DNA of 64,000 nt from the NCBI GenBank assembly GCA_030527185.1, contig JAUNBF010000003.1, positions 46,022 to 110,021 on the forward strand, in the 5' to 3' direction. This DNA comes from Planctomycetia bacterium (GTDB taxonomy: Bacteria > Planctomycetota > Planctomycetia > Pirellulales > Thermoguttaceae). Of this stretch, positions 7,991-16,818 are shown one piece after another (within the stretch, counting starts at the first letter, position 1; each line of letters starts with the position of its first letter). Below the pieces are notes generated by a model, which saw only the letters and a program-made list of their open reading frames with translations, made no database searches and was not told the origin of the DNA. The position numbers and the translations under genes were made by a program.

Positions 7991-9120
7991 GAAAGCCGAT
8001 TTTTGAAATCTTCGTAGCCAAACTGCCGCACCTGGAAAAGCTCTCCCTGCGTGTTCCGCCAGACAATTGCGGGAAGGTTCATCCCGTTGAACGTGTTCGT
8101 TTTCACCATCGTGTAAAGCGCCATGTCTTCCAGAATCACCGTATCTCCTTCTTTCAAAGGCACTTCAAAAGAATAATCCCCCATCACATCCCCCGCCAGG
8201 CAGGTTGGTCCGGCCAGCCGAAATGTGTAAGGTTTTTCGCCCGGCTCGCCCACCCCTTGAACCGGCGGTCGGTACGGCATTTCCAGCACGTCCGGCATGT
8301 GGCACGCCGCTGACGTGTCCAAAATGGCAATCGGCAGTCCATTCTCCACCACTTCCAACACCCGCGAAACGAGAAAACCAGCGTTCAGAACCACCGCTTC
8401 CCCCGGTTCCAGATACACCTCCGTCCGGTATGTTTCCCGCAGCCGCCGCACAATCCGAATCAGCCGTTGGCGGTCGTAATCGTTTCGCGTGATGTGATGT
8501 CCGCCCCCCAGATTGAGCCATTTTCGCCCATGCAGGTATTTGCCAAAACGAGCTTCTACCGCATTTACCGTCGTTTCGAGCGCGTCGGAATTCTGCTCGC
8601 AGAGGGTATGAAAATGGAAACCGTCGAGCCACGGCAAAATCTCCTCCTCGAAATTGGCCAGCGTCGTCCCCAATCGCGAACCGGGAGCGCACGGATCGTA
8701 AATCGCGTGTCCCTCCTGCGTGGAACATTCGGGATTCAGCCGCAGCCCCACACTTTTTCCCCTGGCTCTGGCGTACTCGGCATATTTCCGCACCTGCCGG
8801 GGTGAATTGAAGACGAAATCGTCCGCGTAACGGAGCAATTCGTCAAACTCATCCTCCCGATAGGCCGGGGAAAAAACGTGCGTCTCGCCCCCGAAATATT
8901 CGTGTCCCAGCCGAGCTTCGTGCAGGCCACTGGCGGTCGTCCCAGCCAGATATTCCCGCAAAATCGGATAGACCGAGAACATGGAAAACGCTTTTTGCGC
9001 CAGAAGAATCTTGCAACCAGCCGCTTCTCCAACGGACTGCAAAATTTCCAAATTCCGGCGCAAACAACTCTCATCCACCAGAAAATACGGCGTGCGAGGC
9101 ATTTCCTGCAACTTTTCCAT
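7987..9120 (-). CDS. nspC: Carboxynorspermidine/carboxyspermidine decarboxylase
   Basis: 377 aa, PLP-dependent alanine-racemase-fold (type III) decarboxylase. The PLP lysine lies in LLAQKAFSMFSVYP, the Gly-rich phosphate site in LNLGGGHHIT, and a C-terminal acidic/Cys-containing stretch (AGPTCLAGDVMGDY) matches the NspC/CASDC family. It decarboxylates carboxyspermidine (or carboxynorspermidine) to spermidine (norspermidine). ATG 9120 overlaps the stop of the preceding dehydrogenase as TGATG. It is the last gene of the polyamine run. Confidence 0.88.
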   Translation of the reverse strand: MEKLQEMPRTPYFLVDESCLRRNLEILQSVGEAAGCKILLAQKAFSMFSVYPILREYLAGTTASGLHEARLGHEYFGGETHVFSPAYREDEFDELLRYADDFVFNSPRQVRKYAEYARARGKSVGLRLNPECSTQEGHAIYDPCAPGSRLGTTLANFEEEILPWLDGFHFHTLCEQNSDALETTVNAVEARFGKYLHGRKWLNLGGGHHITRNDYDRQRLIRIVRRLRETYRTEVYLEPGEAVVLNAGFLVSRVLEVVENGLPIAILDTSAACHMPDVLEMPYRPPVQGVGEPGEKPYTFRLAGPTCLAGDVMGDYSFEVPLKEGDTVILEDMALYTMVKTNTFNGMNLPAIVWRNTQGELFQVRQFGYEDFKNRLS

Positions 9121-10379
9121 CAGTCCACCAGTACCGGATTTTCCTGAATTTTCCACGGAAGGCCGTACTGATTCAGAGCGTCCATAAAGGGATCGGGGTC
9201 GAATTCTTCCGGCGTGAAAACTCCCGGTTTTTTCCACTTCTCGGTCAACATCATCATCGCGCCAATCATCGCCGGAACGCCCGTCGTGTAGGAAATGGCC
9301 TGTGAGCCGACTTCCCGATAACATTCCTGATGGTCGCAGACGTTGTAGATGTAAACCGACTTCTCCTGCCCATCCTTTTTCCCGGTGAAAATGCAGCCGA
9401 TGTTCGTTTTCCCCACCGTCCGCGGACCGAGACTTGCCGGGTCGGGCAAAAGAGCCTTCAAAAACTGAATCGGCACGATGGAATGTCCTTCGTAAAGAAT
9501 CGGTTCCGTGGAAAGCAGCCCCACATTCTCCAGGCATTTCATGTGCGTCAGGTAACTTTGCCCAAATGTCATGAAAAAGCGAATCCGCCGAACGTTCGGA
9601 ATGTTTTTTGCCAGCGACTCGATCTCCTCATGGTGCAGCAGGTACATATCTTTCCGTCCCACCTGGTCAAAATCGTATTCCCGGTGGATACTCATCGCCG
9701 GAATTTCCACCCAGCGTCCCTCTTCCCAATACGAACCCGGCGCGGAGACTTCCCGAAGGTTGATTTCCGGGTTGAAATTCGTGGCAAAAGGATACCCATG
9801 GTCGCCGCCGTTGCAGTCCAGAATGTCGATCGTGTCGATCGTGTCGAGAAGATGTTTTTGCGCATACGCACAGAAAACCTGCGTCACGCCAGGATCGAAT
9901 CCCGATCCCAGAAGTGCCGTAAGTCCTGCTTTTTCAAAACGTTCCCGATATGCCCACTGCCAGGAATAGTCGAAGTAGGCGGAGAAACCCGCTTCCTTGC
10001 AACGTTTTTCGTAAGCTGCCCGCCAGATCGGTTCTTGAATATCCTCCGGCTCGTAATTGGCCGTGTCCATGTAAGAAACGCCACACGCCAGACAGGCTTC
10101 CATAATCGTCAAATCCTGGTACGGCAACGCGATATTCATCACCAAATCAGGCTCTATTTTCCGAATCAACGCCTTCACTTCCTCCACGTGATCCGCATTC
10201 ACCTGCTCGGTCGTGATTCGCGTTTGCGTCTGGTCTTGCAGCTTTTCCTTCAACGCATCACACTTCGATTTCGTTCGGCTCGCAATGCAAATCTCCTCAA
10301 AAACGTCGCTCTTCTGGCAACATTTGTGAATTGCCACGGAAGCAACTCCGCCACAGCCGATAATCAAGACTTTACTCAT
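9120..10379 (-). CDS. Carboxynorspermidine/carboxyspermidine dehydrogenase (saccharopine dehydrogenase family)
   Basis: 419 aa. A Rossmann NAD(P) site lies at the N-terminus (VLIIGCGGVASVAIHKC), and the body matches the saccharopine-dehydrogenase-like CASDH family (MNIALPYQDLTIMEACL, GFDPGVTQVFCAYA, GGDHGYPFATNFNP). It condenses putrescine (or diaminopropane) with aspartate semialdehyde and reduces the product to carboxyspermidine. The decarboxylase directly downstream removes the carboxyl group. ATG 10379 has AAGGAA upstream, and the frame continues further 5' only into the repeat element. Saccharopine formation is unlikely given the partner gene. Confidence 0.88.
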   Translation of the reverse strand: MSKVLIIGCGGVASVAIHKCCQKSDVFEEICIASRTKSKCDALKEKLQDQTQTRITTEQVNADHVEEVKALIRKIEPDLVMNIALPYQDLTIMEACLACGVSYMDTANYEPEDIQEPIWRAAYEKRCKEAGFSAYFDYSWQWAYRERFEKAGLTALLGSGFDPGVTQVFCAYAQKHLLDTIDTIDILDCNGGDHGYPFATNFNPEINLREVSAPGSYWEEGRWVEIPAMSIHREYDFDQVGRKDMYLLHHEEIESLAKNIPNVRRIRFFMTFGQSYLTHMKCLENVGLLSTEPILYEGHSIVPIQFLKALLPDPASLGPRTVGKTNIGCIFTGKKDGQEKSVYIYNVCDHQECYREVGSQAISYTTGVPAMIGAMMMLTEKWKKPGVFTPEEFDPDPFMDALNQYGLPWKIQENPVLVD

Positions 10380-10410
10380 TAGGTTCCTTTCTTTTATATT
10401 GTTTCTACAT

Positions 10411-10626
10411 GTGTTTTTCGGATATTCCCCCCCAAAGCCCCTCCCCATGGGAGGGGTGGCAGCCGTCAGGCTGGCGGGGTGGGCTGGGGTAGAATGGTCA
10501 TGAATCGTTCTATCGTCATTCAATAGACCGTTCTATCACAATTTATTCACGGGAGCATCTTCCTGCACGGCTACCAACCCACCCCGGTCTGTTTCGCAGA
10601 CTACCCCTCCCAGAGGTAGGGGCTTC
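10411..10626. mobile_element. MITE-like palindromic element, copy A (partial)
   Basis: AAAGCCCCTCCCC ... GGTAGGGGCTT core with internal inverted repeats and a GTTCTATCGT ... segment shared with copies at 28649 and 63547. The left flank keeps GTTTTTCGGAT, and the right terminal repeat is missing. It separates speB from the carboxyspermidine genes. It carries no coding capacity. Confidence 0.75.
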
Positions 10627-10644
10627 GGGAGTCCATCGAAAATG

Positions 10645-11505
10645 TTACCCTTCATGTCCCAACGCCAGCAACATTTCTCGCACGATTTTACACGCCACCA
10701 TCGTGGAAACGCCACTGACATCGTACGGCGGACTGAGTTCGGTAACATCGCACCCCACCACACGAGCGTTTTGACAAATCCCGGTCACGACACGGCGTAG
10801 ATCCTCAAAACGCACCCCGCCCGGCTCCGGCGTTCCTGTTCCAGGAAAAATCGACGGATCCAAAACGTCTAAATCAAGCGTCAGGTAAATCGGTTTTTCG
10901 CCCCATTTTTCGAGCGTTTCCTCCCAACCCTGCAAATCAAACATCCGCGTCTGAACATGCTCTTTTCCCCAACGAAACTCCTCTCTGTCTCCCGAGCGGA
11001 TGCCAAACTGGAAAATACGGCCATCCCCTACGATTTCCCAACAACGTCGGATGACCGAAGCGTGCGAAAGCGGAACTCCGAGATAATCTTCCCGCAAATC
11101 CGCGTGAGCGTCGAGGTGAAAAATCGCCACGTCGGGATACTTTTCCGCCACGGCACGAAAAGCACCGAGCGTCACCAGATGTTCTCCGCCGAGCATAAAC
11201 GGGATTTTTTCCGCGTCCCAAATCGTCCGCGTCTGCGTTTCAATGACGGAAAGGGCTGCCGATGGATCTCCGAAGGGGAGTTCCAGATCGCCGCAGTCCA
11301 AAACCGCACACTCGGTCAAATCTCGATTCTGGTACGGGCTGTACGTTTCGATACCATAGGATTCCCGGCGAATGGCGGCGCTGCCGAAGCGGGAACCGGG
11401 ACGGTAGGAGGTCGTCGAATCGAACGGCGCTCCGAAAAGGATGATCTTCGCAGCCTCAAACGTTGCCTCACATGCCAGAAATGCGTCGGAACTTTTACTC
11501 CACAT
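10645..11505 (-). CDS. speB: Agmatinase
   Basis: 286 aa of the ureohydrolase/arginase fold. The Mn-binding motifs are GGEHLVT, DAHADLR, and DLDVLDPS. It hydrolyses agmatine to putrescine and urea, and it fits with the arginine decarboxylase two genes upstream. Its 5' end overlaps speE by 11 bp, so the two are co-transcribed. A proagmatinase or guanidinobutyrase role is possible from sequence, but the neighbours favour agmatine. Confidence 0.9.
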   Translation of the reverse strand: MWSKSSDAFLACEATFEAAKIILFGAPFDSTTSYRPGSRFGSAAIRRESYGIETYSPYQNRDLTECAVLDCGDLELPFGDPSAALSVIETQTRTIWDAEKIPFMLGGEHLVTLGAFRAVAEKYPDVAIFHLDAHADLREDYLGVPLSHASVIRRCWEIVGDGRIFQFGIRSGDREEFRWGKEHVQTRMFDLQGWEETLEKWGEKPIYLTLDLDVLDPSIFPGTGTPEPGGVRFEDLRRVVTGICQNARVVGCDVTELSPPYDVSGVSTMVACKIVREMLLALGHEG

Positions 11506-12346
11506 TTTTCAACAACTCCTCCACATACGCTGGCAGACAAAACGCTCCACGGTGCAATGCCGGGGTATAATACCGACAGGCCAGATTTCGCTTCTTCCAA
11601 ACTTCCACGTTCAAATCCTTCCACGGATGGTACTTTTTCGACGCAAAACCGAAAAGCCAATGCCCGGAAGGGTAGGTGGGGATGTGTGCCTGATAGACGC
11701 GACTGATGGGAAACGACTCCACAATCCGCTTGTGTGCCCTCTGGCAGGCCAACGCATCCTCCGCGTAAAACGGGCTTTCATGCTGGTTGATCATCATCCC
11801 GTCTTCCCGCAGTGCCTTGAAACAATTGCCGTAAAATTCCAGCGTAAAGAGTCCTTCCCCCGGTCCAAACGGGTCGGTCGAATCGACGATAATCAAATCG
11901 TAGCAATCCTGGCACGTGCGGACAAATTTCAGCCCATCCTCATAATGAATCCGCAGCCGCGAATCGTCCAGGCAACACGCCGTTTGCGGCAGGTATTCCC
12001 GACAGACCTCCACCACCAGAGGGTCGATTTCCACCATATCCATCCGCTCAATTTCAGGATAACGCGCCAGTTCCCGAATCACGCCGCCGTCTCCCGCTCC
12101 GATGACCAACACATCCCGCACATGCGGATGAACTGCCAACGGAACGTGCGTCATCATTTCGTGATACACAAATTCGTCCTTTTCCGTCAACATCATGTAA
12201 CCATCCAGCGTTAAAAAACGGCCAAATTCCGGGGATTCAAACACGTCAATCCGCTGAAATTCGCTCTTTCCGCTGTACAGTTGCCGATCGACGCGAATCG
12301 ACATTTTGACATGCGGCGTATGCCTTTCCGAAAACCAGAATTCCAT
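11495..12346 (-). CDS. speE: Spermidine synthase (polyamine aminopropyltransferase)
   Basis: 283 aa. An N-terminal beta hairpin domain is followed by a Rossmann methyltransferase-like domain with VLVIGAGDGGVIREL, MVEIDPLVVE and the catalytic IIVDSTDPFGPGEGLF. It transfers aminopropyl from decarboxylated AdoMet to putrescine. It is 1 bp downstream of speA and overlaps speB, within speD-speA-speE-speB. The length equals the usual bacterial SpeE. Spermine or thermospermine synthesis cannot be excluded by motif. Confidence 0.92.
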   Translation of the reverse strand: MEFWFSERHTPHVKMSIRVDRQLYSGKSEFQRIDVFESPEFGRFLTLDGYMMLTEKDEFVYHEMMTHVPLAVHPHVRDVLVIGAGDGGVIRELARYPEIERMDMVEIDPLVVEVCREYLPQTACCLDDSRLRIHYEDGLKFVRTCQDCYDLIIVDSTDPFGPGEGLFTLEFYGNCFKALREDGMMINQHESPFYAEDALACQRAHKRIVESFPISRVYQAHIPTYPSGHWLFGFASKKYHPWKDLNVEVWKKRNLACRYYTPALHRGAFCLPAYVEELLKNVE

Positions 12347-12347
12347 C

Positions 12348-13799
12348 TCAGCCCTCTCCTTTCAACACATTCAACCGTTGAATCCGGGCATCTTCCGGTC
12401 CCGTCATCAGACATCCCTTCTCGCGGGCATACTCCACCGACGCCAAAATCGACTTCGTAATCCGTTCCCCCGGAGCCAGAATCGGAATCCCCGGCGGATA
12501 GCACATCAAAAACTCACAACAAACCCGTCCCGCCGTCTTTTCCAACGGAAGCGACTCCTTTTCCGCGTAAAACGCTTCCTGCGGCGAAACGGCCACTTCC
12601 GGCTCGATATATTCCTGCCGCAAAAGTTCCCGTCCCGGAGAGCCAAACCGACGACGCACCTCGCTCAACGCACTGACCAGCCGTTCCACTTCCCGGGGGC
12701 GGTCGCCGATCGACAGATACGCCAGGATGTTTCCAAAATCGCCAAACTCAATCTGAATATCGTATTCGTCCCGCAGCAAATCGTAAACCTCGATCCCCGC
12801 CAGCCCAACATCCAGCGTATTGACCGAAAGTTTCGTCACATCAAAATCGAAAATACTTCCACCATTGATCAATTCCCGACCATAGGCGTAATAATCCCCA
12901 ATCGCGTTGATTTCCGACCGAGCATATTCCGCCAATTGAATCACCTGCGCAAACGCTTCCTTCCCGCGCAAGGCCAGATTCCGCCGCGAAATATCGAGAC
13001 TCGACAGCAGCAGATACGATCCGCTCGTCGTCTGCGTCAAATTGATAATCTGCCGGACGTGCCCTTCCTGAATCGCGGGACCGATGAGCAAAAACGAACT
13101 CTGCGTCAGGCTTCCTCCCGATTTGTGCATGGAAACCGCCGCCATATCCGCTCCGGCAGCCATGGCCGCGACAGGAAACCCCTCCCCAAAGTAAAAGTGC
13201 GTCCCGTGTGCCTCGTCCGCCAGGCAGAGCATTCCATGCGAATGAGCCAGCCGCACCATTTTCCGCAAATCGGAGCAAATCCCGTAATACGTCGGATTGT
13301 TCACCAAAACCGCTTTGGCATCGGGATTCTCCAGGATTGCCTTTTCCACCGCTTCCGGCCGCATTCCCAGCGCAATTCCCAGACGCTCGTCGCACTCCGG
13401 GTTGACATAAACCGGCACCGCTCCGCACAACACCATCGCTCCCATGACGCTTCGGTGGACGTTCCGTGGCAGGATGATTTTATCTCCACGCTTGGCCACC
13501 GACAGAATCATGCTCTGCACCGCCGAAGTTGTCCCCCCCACCATCAAAAACGCGTGCGACGCTCCAAACGCTTCTGCCGCCAACTCTTCCGCGTCCCGAA
13601 TCACGGAAACCGGATGGCACAGATTGTCCAACGGCTTCATCGAGTTGACATCCATCCCGACGCATTTTTCCCCCAACAATTCTGCCAGTTCAGGATTCCC
13701 TCGCCCCCGTTTGTGGCCGGGAACGTCGAACGGAACGATCCGCATCCGTCGGAACTCTTCCAACGCCTCGTAAATGGGAGCCTGTTTTTGCGACAACAT
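12348..13799 (-). CDS. speA: Arginine decarboxylase, fold-type I (Orn/Lys/Arg family)
   Basis: 483 aa, short form without the wing domain, like the Bacillus SpeA type. PLP lysine K226 sits in VSMHKSGGSLTQ, with LADEAHGTHF upstream. The N-terminus has VPGHKRGRG. It decarboxylates arginine to agmatine, the substrate of the agmatinase in the same operon; lysine decarboxylase is the alternative. ATG 13799 has GAGG 7 nt upstream. A TTG at 13841 overlapping the speD stop would add 14 residues without homology. Confidence 0.88.
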   Translation of the reverse strand: MLSQKQAPIYEALEEFRRMRIVPFDVPGHKRGRGNPELAELLGEKCVGMDVNSMKPLDNLCHPVSVIRDAEELAAEAFGASHAFLMVGGTTSAVQSMILSVAKRGDKIILPRNVHRSVMGAMVLCGAVPVYVNPECDERLGIALGMRPEAVEKAILENPDAKAVLVNNPTYYGICSDLRKMVRLAHSHGMLCLADEAHGTHFYFGEGFPVAAMAAGADMAAVSMHKSGGSLTQSSFLLIGPAIQEGHVRQIINLTQTTSGSYLLLSSLDISRRNLALRGKEAFAQVIQLAEYARSEINAIGDYYAYGRELINGGSIFDFDVTKLSVNTLDVGLAGIEVYDLLRDEYDIQIEFGDFGNILAYLSIGDRPREVERLVSALSEVRRRFGSPGRELLRQEYIEPEVAVSPQEAFYAEKESLPLEKTAGRVCCEFLMCYPPGIPILAPGERITKSILASVEYAREKGCLMTGPEDARIQRLNVLKGEG

Positions 13800-13837
13800 G
13801 ATTTCCTCAGACGTTTTTGACGAATTTCCCGAAAATT

Positions 13838-14602
13838 TCAAAGCGAATAAATATTCCGACTGCTGAAAATCTCGATCATTTCCCGACGTAAATTGTTCAT
13901 GATTTCCAGCCGGACTTTGGGCGGAAGCTCGTAAACGTCCGTTTTGAAAAGGTAGTTCTGCAAGTCAATCTCCTTGATCATCATGCTGGTATGAAAGAGA
14001 TTGGCCGCGTACACATTCGTATCCACCGCGTCGTAACGGTGCAGAATCTCCGGGGCAATGTATTCCTGAATCGACGTAATTTTATGATCCAAAAAGAGTT
14101 TGTTGCCATTCATATCCCGCGTAAAACCACGTACCCGATAGTCCATCGTGATGATGTCCGAGTCGAAAGAGCCAATCAGGTAATCCAGCGTGGAAAGCGG
14201 CGTAATCTCTCCGCACGTCGCTACGTCAATATCGACACGAAACGTCGCCAAACAGGTCTCCGGGTGGTACTCCGGGTACGTATGCACGGTCACATGGCTC
14301 TTGTCCAGATGAGCCAGATACGTCTCACCGGCAGGAACCATGGAACCTTCTGCCACCAGAATCGCCACGGAAGCTCCCTGCGGCTCGTAATCCTGGCACG
14401 CAATGCTGAGAATTTTCGCACCGATCATATCCGTCAACGTCGTCAGGATTTTCGTCAGACGCTCGGAATTGTACTGTTTGTCGATGTAAGCCAGATAATC
14501 CCGTTGTTCCCGCTCCGTTTTGGCATAGCAGACATCGTAGATATTGAAACTGAGCGCTTTGGTCAGGTTATTGAATCCATACAGCTTGAGCTTCTCCCCC
14601 AT
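13838..14602 (-). CDS. speD: S-adenosylmethionine decarboxylase, E. coli type proenzyme
   Basis: 254 aa, close to the 264-aa Escherichia-type enzyme and unlike the 120-140 aa Bacillus/Thermotoga type. The self-cleavage site is LDKSHVTVHTYPE, where Ser102 becomes the pyruvoyl group. It supplies decarboxylated AdoMet for SpeE. ATG 14602 has AAAGGAG 8 nt upstream. The open frame extends further 5' across a terminator-like hairpin and is not taken as coding. It is the first gene of the operon. Confidence 0.92.
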   Translation of the reverse strand: MGEKLKLYGFNNLTKALSFNIYDVCYAKTEREQRDYLAYIDKQYNSERLTKILTTLTDMIGAKILSIACQDYEPQGASVAILVAEGSMVPAGETYLAHLDKSHVTVHTYPEYHPETCLATFRVDIDVATCGEITPLSTLDYLIGSFDSDIITMDYRVRGFTRDMNGNKLFLDHKITSIQEYIAPEILHRYDAVDTNVYAANLFHTSMMIKEIDLQNYLFKTDVYELPPKVRLEIMNNLRREMIEIFSSRNIYSL

Positions 14603-14631
14603 GGGTACTCTCCTTTCCCTCAAAAAGGGAC

Positions 14632-14667
14632 AAAAAAACAGGCGGCACACACTCGCACACCGCCTGT
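14632..14667 (-). terminator. Terminator-like hairpin in the speD leader (attenuator candidate)
   Basis: ACAGGCGG (14667-14660) pairs with CCGCCTGT (14645-14638) around a 14-nt loop and is followed by a T run, only about 30 nt before the speD start. A second small hairpin (14616-14630) sits beside the ribosome site. Four complementary hexamers further upstream, GGAAAC at 14692 and 14735 and GTTTCC at 14701 and 14717 (+ strand coordinates), could form alternative pairings. Confidence 0.55.
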
Positions 14668-14843
14668 CAACGTTCCTGTCCAAGCTCGCCCGGAAACAGG
14701 GTTTCCCCTCTCTCCGGTTTCCAGGGAGGAAAATGGAAACAATCTCCCACCCCATGACCATGAACTTTTCAGAGTCTATATAGCAAATACTTACTTTTAC
14801 TACTCTTTATTGACCGTTTTACAAGTTGATGTGCGAAAACACC

Positions 14844-14857
14844 AGTTGCAAGCAACT
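14844..14857. promoter_or_regulatory. Perfect 14-bp palindrome, possible operator
   Basis: AGTTGCAAGCAACT reads identically on both strands, about 240 bp upstream of speD in an AT-rich stretch. It may be a repressor site. No clear -35/-10 pair was found next to it, so the role is inferred. Confidence 0.3.
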
Positions 14858-15061
14858 TATAAAATTGAGTTTCTCTCTCGCCGGGCGTAAAATTTCCCAA
14901 CCGATACACTCAATCAATAATGGCAATTCCTGCCGATCGGCAATTGACCCGGCTGTCCGTATGGCCTCAACCCTTGCGGGTGGTCGAAGTTATTTGCATG
15001 GATACTCTGAAAAAACCTCATATCCCATGTAATTTTCATTATACCACAAAAAAGATACACG
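14858..15061. other. Intergenic, no gene seen
   Basis: About 200 bp between the downstream end of the nuclease-like gene and the polyamine leader. It contains a small hairpin (CCCTTGCGGG) but no convincing coding frame, tRNA or promoter. Confidence 0.4.
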
Positions 15062-16753
15062 TCAAGTGACCTTTTTCCCAATGGACAATGAACTATTATC
15101 GATTACCAGGAGCCGGAGTATTTGCAGCAAAATCGCTTCCCCGGCAGAATCCAGTTCCAGCGTCACGGCGGGATACAACCGTGGCTTTTCATCCGTCAGA
15201 ACGTACGGAAAGAGGGCGGAACTCGTTACAAAACCAAAATCGTCGGAAACGATGCCGATAATCCATCGTCGAGCGGGAGTACGCAGTTCCACAACCGGTT
15301 TCGCCCCTTCAGGAAGGGATTCCAGAAAAACTCTTCCCGACGGCCAGAACCACCCCGCGTTTCCCTGAGGAATCCTGCGGTAACGCCACGATTTCTCCCC
15401 TTCGCACAAGCCCACCGACGATTCCATCAAAACCTCCATCGAAACCGGATAGGCAGGGCGGGCATATCGATCCCTCTCCTCACATTCCCGCCACGAAAGT
15501 GCCAATTCGGGAGCCACGCCACGTGGCGGGATCCCTCCCACCCAAAGGATTTTCCCTCCGGCCGCCCGATATTCCTCAAGAACCTCCTCCCAACGTTCCC
15601 GCCGCAGCCCATGGTACGAGCCGCAACGTTGGGCAGGAACCACGAGCAATTCGATTCCCTTTCCCGCCAAACCTTCATCTAATGCTTCCCGAACATCCAA
15701 AACCGTGACGGAAAATCCCTCTTTCCGCAACGTTCCGGCAATCTGCCCCGCCACGATTCGGTCGCCGCCATGAAAGAAACCTTCGCTGAAACGCCCTGTC
15801 GGATCATAGACCACGCGAATCGGAGTCTGCTCCCCCGCACCCGGCAAAAAAGGACGAATCAGCGACTCCTTGGCAATCGGACGTTGGGCAATGAACGTAT
15901 CGACTTGCGATGCCATTGCCGCCGCCATTTCCTTCCGCCAAACGACCGTTTCACCTCGTCGAGCCAATTCTACCGCAGCATAAAAAACCTCCAGCGTCCG
16001 CTCCACGCCCCATGCGGCCAGTTCGCTCAAATGTTCCGCCAATTCTTCCCCTGCCGCCCAGTTTCGATCCGCTTCCCAACGACTGGCCGCCTCCAGAATC
16101 GGGACACCATAGGCAAACATATTCACCGCTTCCCACTCACAAAAACAGAGTTGCTCAAAAATCTCATTCGCGTTTCCAGTGAACGCGGGAAATCCCCTTT
16201 TTCGGTAGCGTTTTTCCCAAATTTCCCGACTGAAATCCTGTTTCGGAAGCCAGCCCGCATCCAAAATCAGCGCCGGCGAAACGTTCAGCCCTTCCCGACC
16301 GAGCGTGTACGTCACATACTGAATCAAAGGTTCGTGATTGCAGGCCACCTGGTCGGAAATCGAATGTGCCAGCACCGCCAACGCCAGAAAAACCTCCTCG
16401 TCACGATTTTGCCCAATGGCGTCCACCAGAATCTGGAACGCGACGCACCGCCCCTCCGCAGAGTGGAAACCATACCGATCCTCAATTCCGTGCGACGCAA
16501 AGAGTGCCAGATGGGTCTCCCCCCAGCGATTTTTCTCCAAATTTTCCCGACTGTCCGGGTAATGGTTGTCGTGGATGAATTGCCTGTAAACCGCTTCGTT
16601 TTCTAGCAATTTTTCCCGCCACGGCGAAGGCAACCGTTCCGCCACCGCCTTTCCCACCACGTCGTGCCCATCCCCCCAACCCCATCCCTCCTGCGTCAGC
16701 GTCCCTCCGCAAAACAGCACCAACACCACCATTTTCCAAAAATTTTCCCGCAT
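15062..16753 (-). CDS. Exported S1/P1 nuclease- or phospholipase C-like protein with C-terminal beta-rich part
   Basis: 563 aa. The signal peptide ends near residue 25, and the mature N-terminus starts with Trp in WGWGDGHDVVGKAVAERLP. That Trp plus downstream His/Asp (LAHSISDQVACNHEP) is the tri-zinc ligand pattern of S1/P1 nucleases and zinc-dependent phospholipase C. Residues about 310-420 resemble a ThuA/glutamine-amidotransferase-like Rossmann segment (IRVVYDPTGRF ... ELLVVPAQRCG), followed by a beta-rich tail. It probably acts on phosphate esters outside the cytoplasm. Substrate unknown. ATG 16753 has GGAAGG 5 nt upstream; earlier in-frame starts lack the signal peptide context. Confidence 0.55.
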   Translation of the reverse strand: MRENFWKMVVLVLFCGGTLTQEGWGWGDGHDVVGKAVAERLPSPWREKLLENEAVYRQFIHDNHYPDSRENLEKNRWGETHLALFASHGIEDRYGFHSAEGRCVAFQILVDAIGQNRDEEVFLALAVLAHSISDQVACNHEPLIQYVTYTLGREGLNVSPALILDAGWLPKQDFSREIWEKRYRKRGFPAFTGNANEIFEQLCFCEWEAVNMFAYGVPILEAASRWEADRNWAAGEELAEHLSELAAWGVERTLEVFYAAVELARRGETVVWRKEMAAAMASQVDTFIAQRPIAKESLIRPFLPGAGEQTPIRVVYDPTGRFSEGFFHGGDRIVAGQIAGTLRKEGFSVTVLDVREALDEGLAGKGIELLVVPAQRCGSYHGLRRERWEEVLEEYRAAGGKILWVGGIPPRGVAPELALSWRECEERDRYARPAYPVSMEVLMESSVGLCEGEKSWRYRRIPQGNAGWFWPSGRVFLESLPEGAKPVVELRTPARRWIIGIVSDDFGFVTSSALFPYVLTDEKPRLYPAVTLELDSAGEAILLQILRLLVIDNSSLSIGKKVT

Positions 16754-16778
16754 GAATCCTTCCTCTCCTCTCAAAGCC

Positions 16779-16818
16779 CCACTAACCACTAACCACTAAT
16801 CACTAATCACTAATCATT
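16779..16818. repeat. Heptanucleotide repeat array H2
   Basis: CCACTAA three times, TCACTAA twice, then a partial TCATT. It lies between two minus-strand genes and encodes the last codons and the stop of the upstream one (ends at 16803). The minus-strand unit TTAGTGR gives stops in several frames. Confidence 0.85.

Noticed and set aside
12306..13820. Long open frame on the + strand opposite speA (about 500 codons)
   Set aside because: It mirrors the codon structure of speA, is Arg/His/Pro-rich and has no ribosome site or family motif.
14603..14761. N-terminal extension of SpeD through the leader
   Set aside because: It crosses a terminator-like hairpin and lacks homology; the ATG at 14602 has a good ribosome site.
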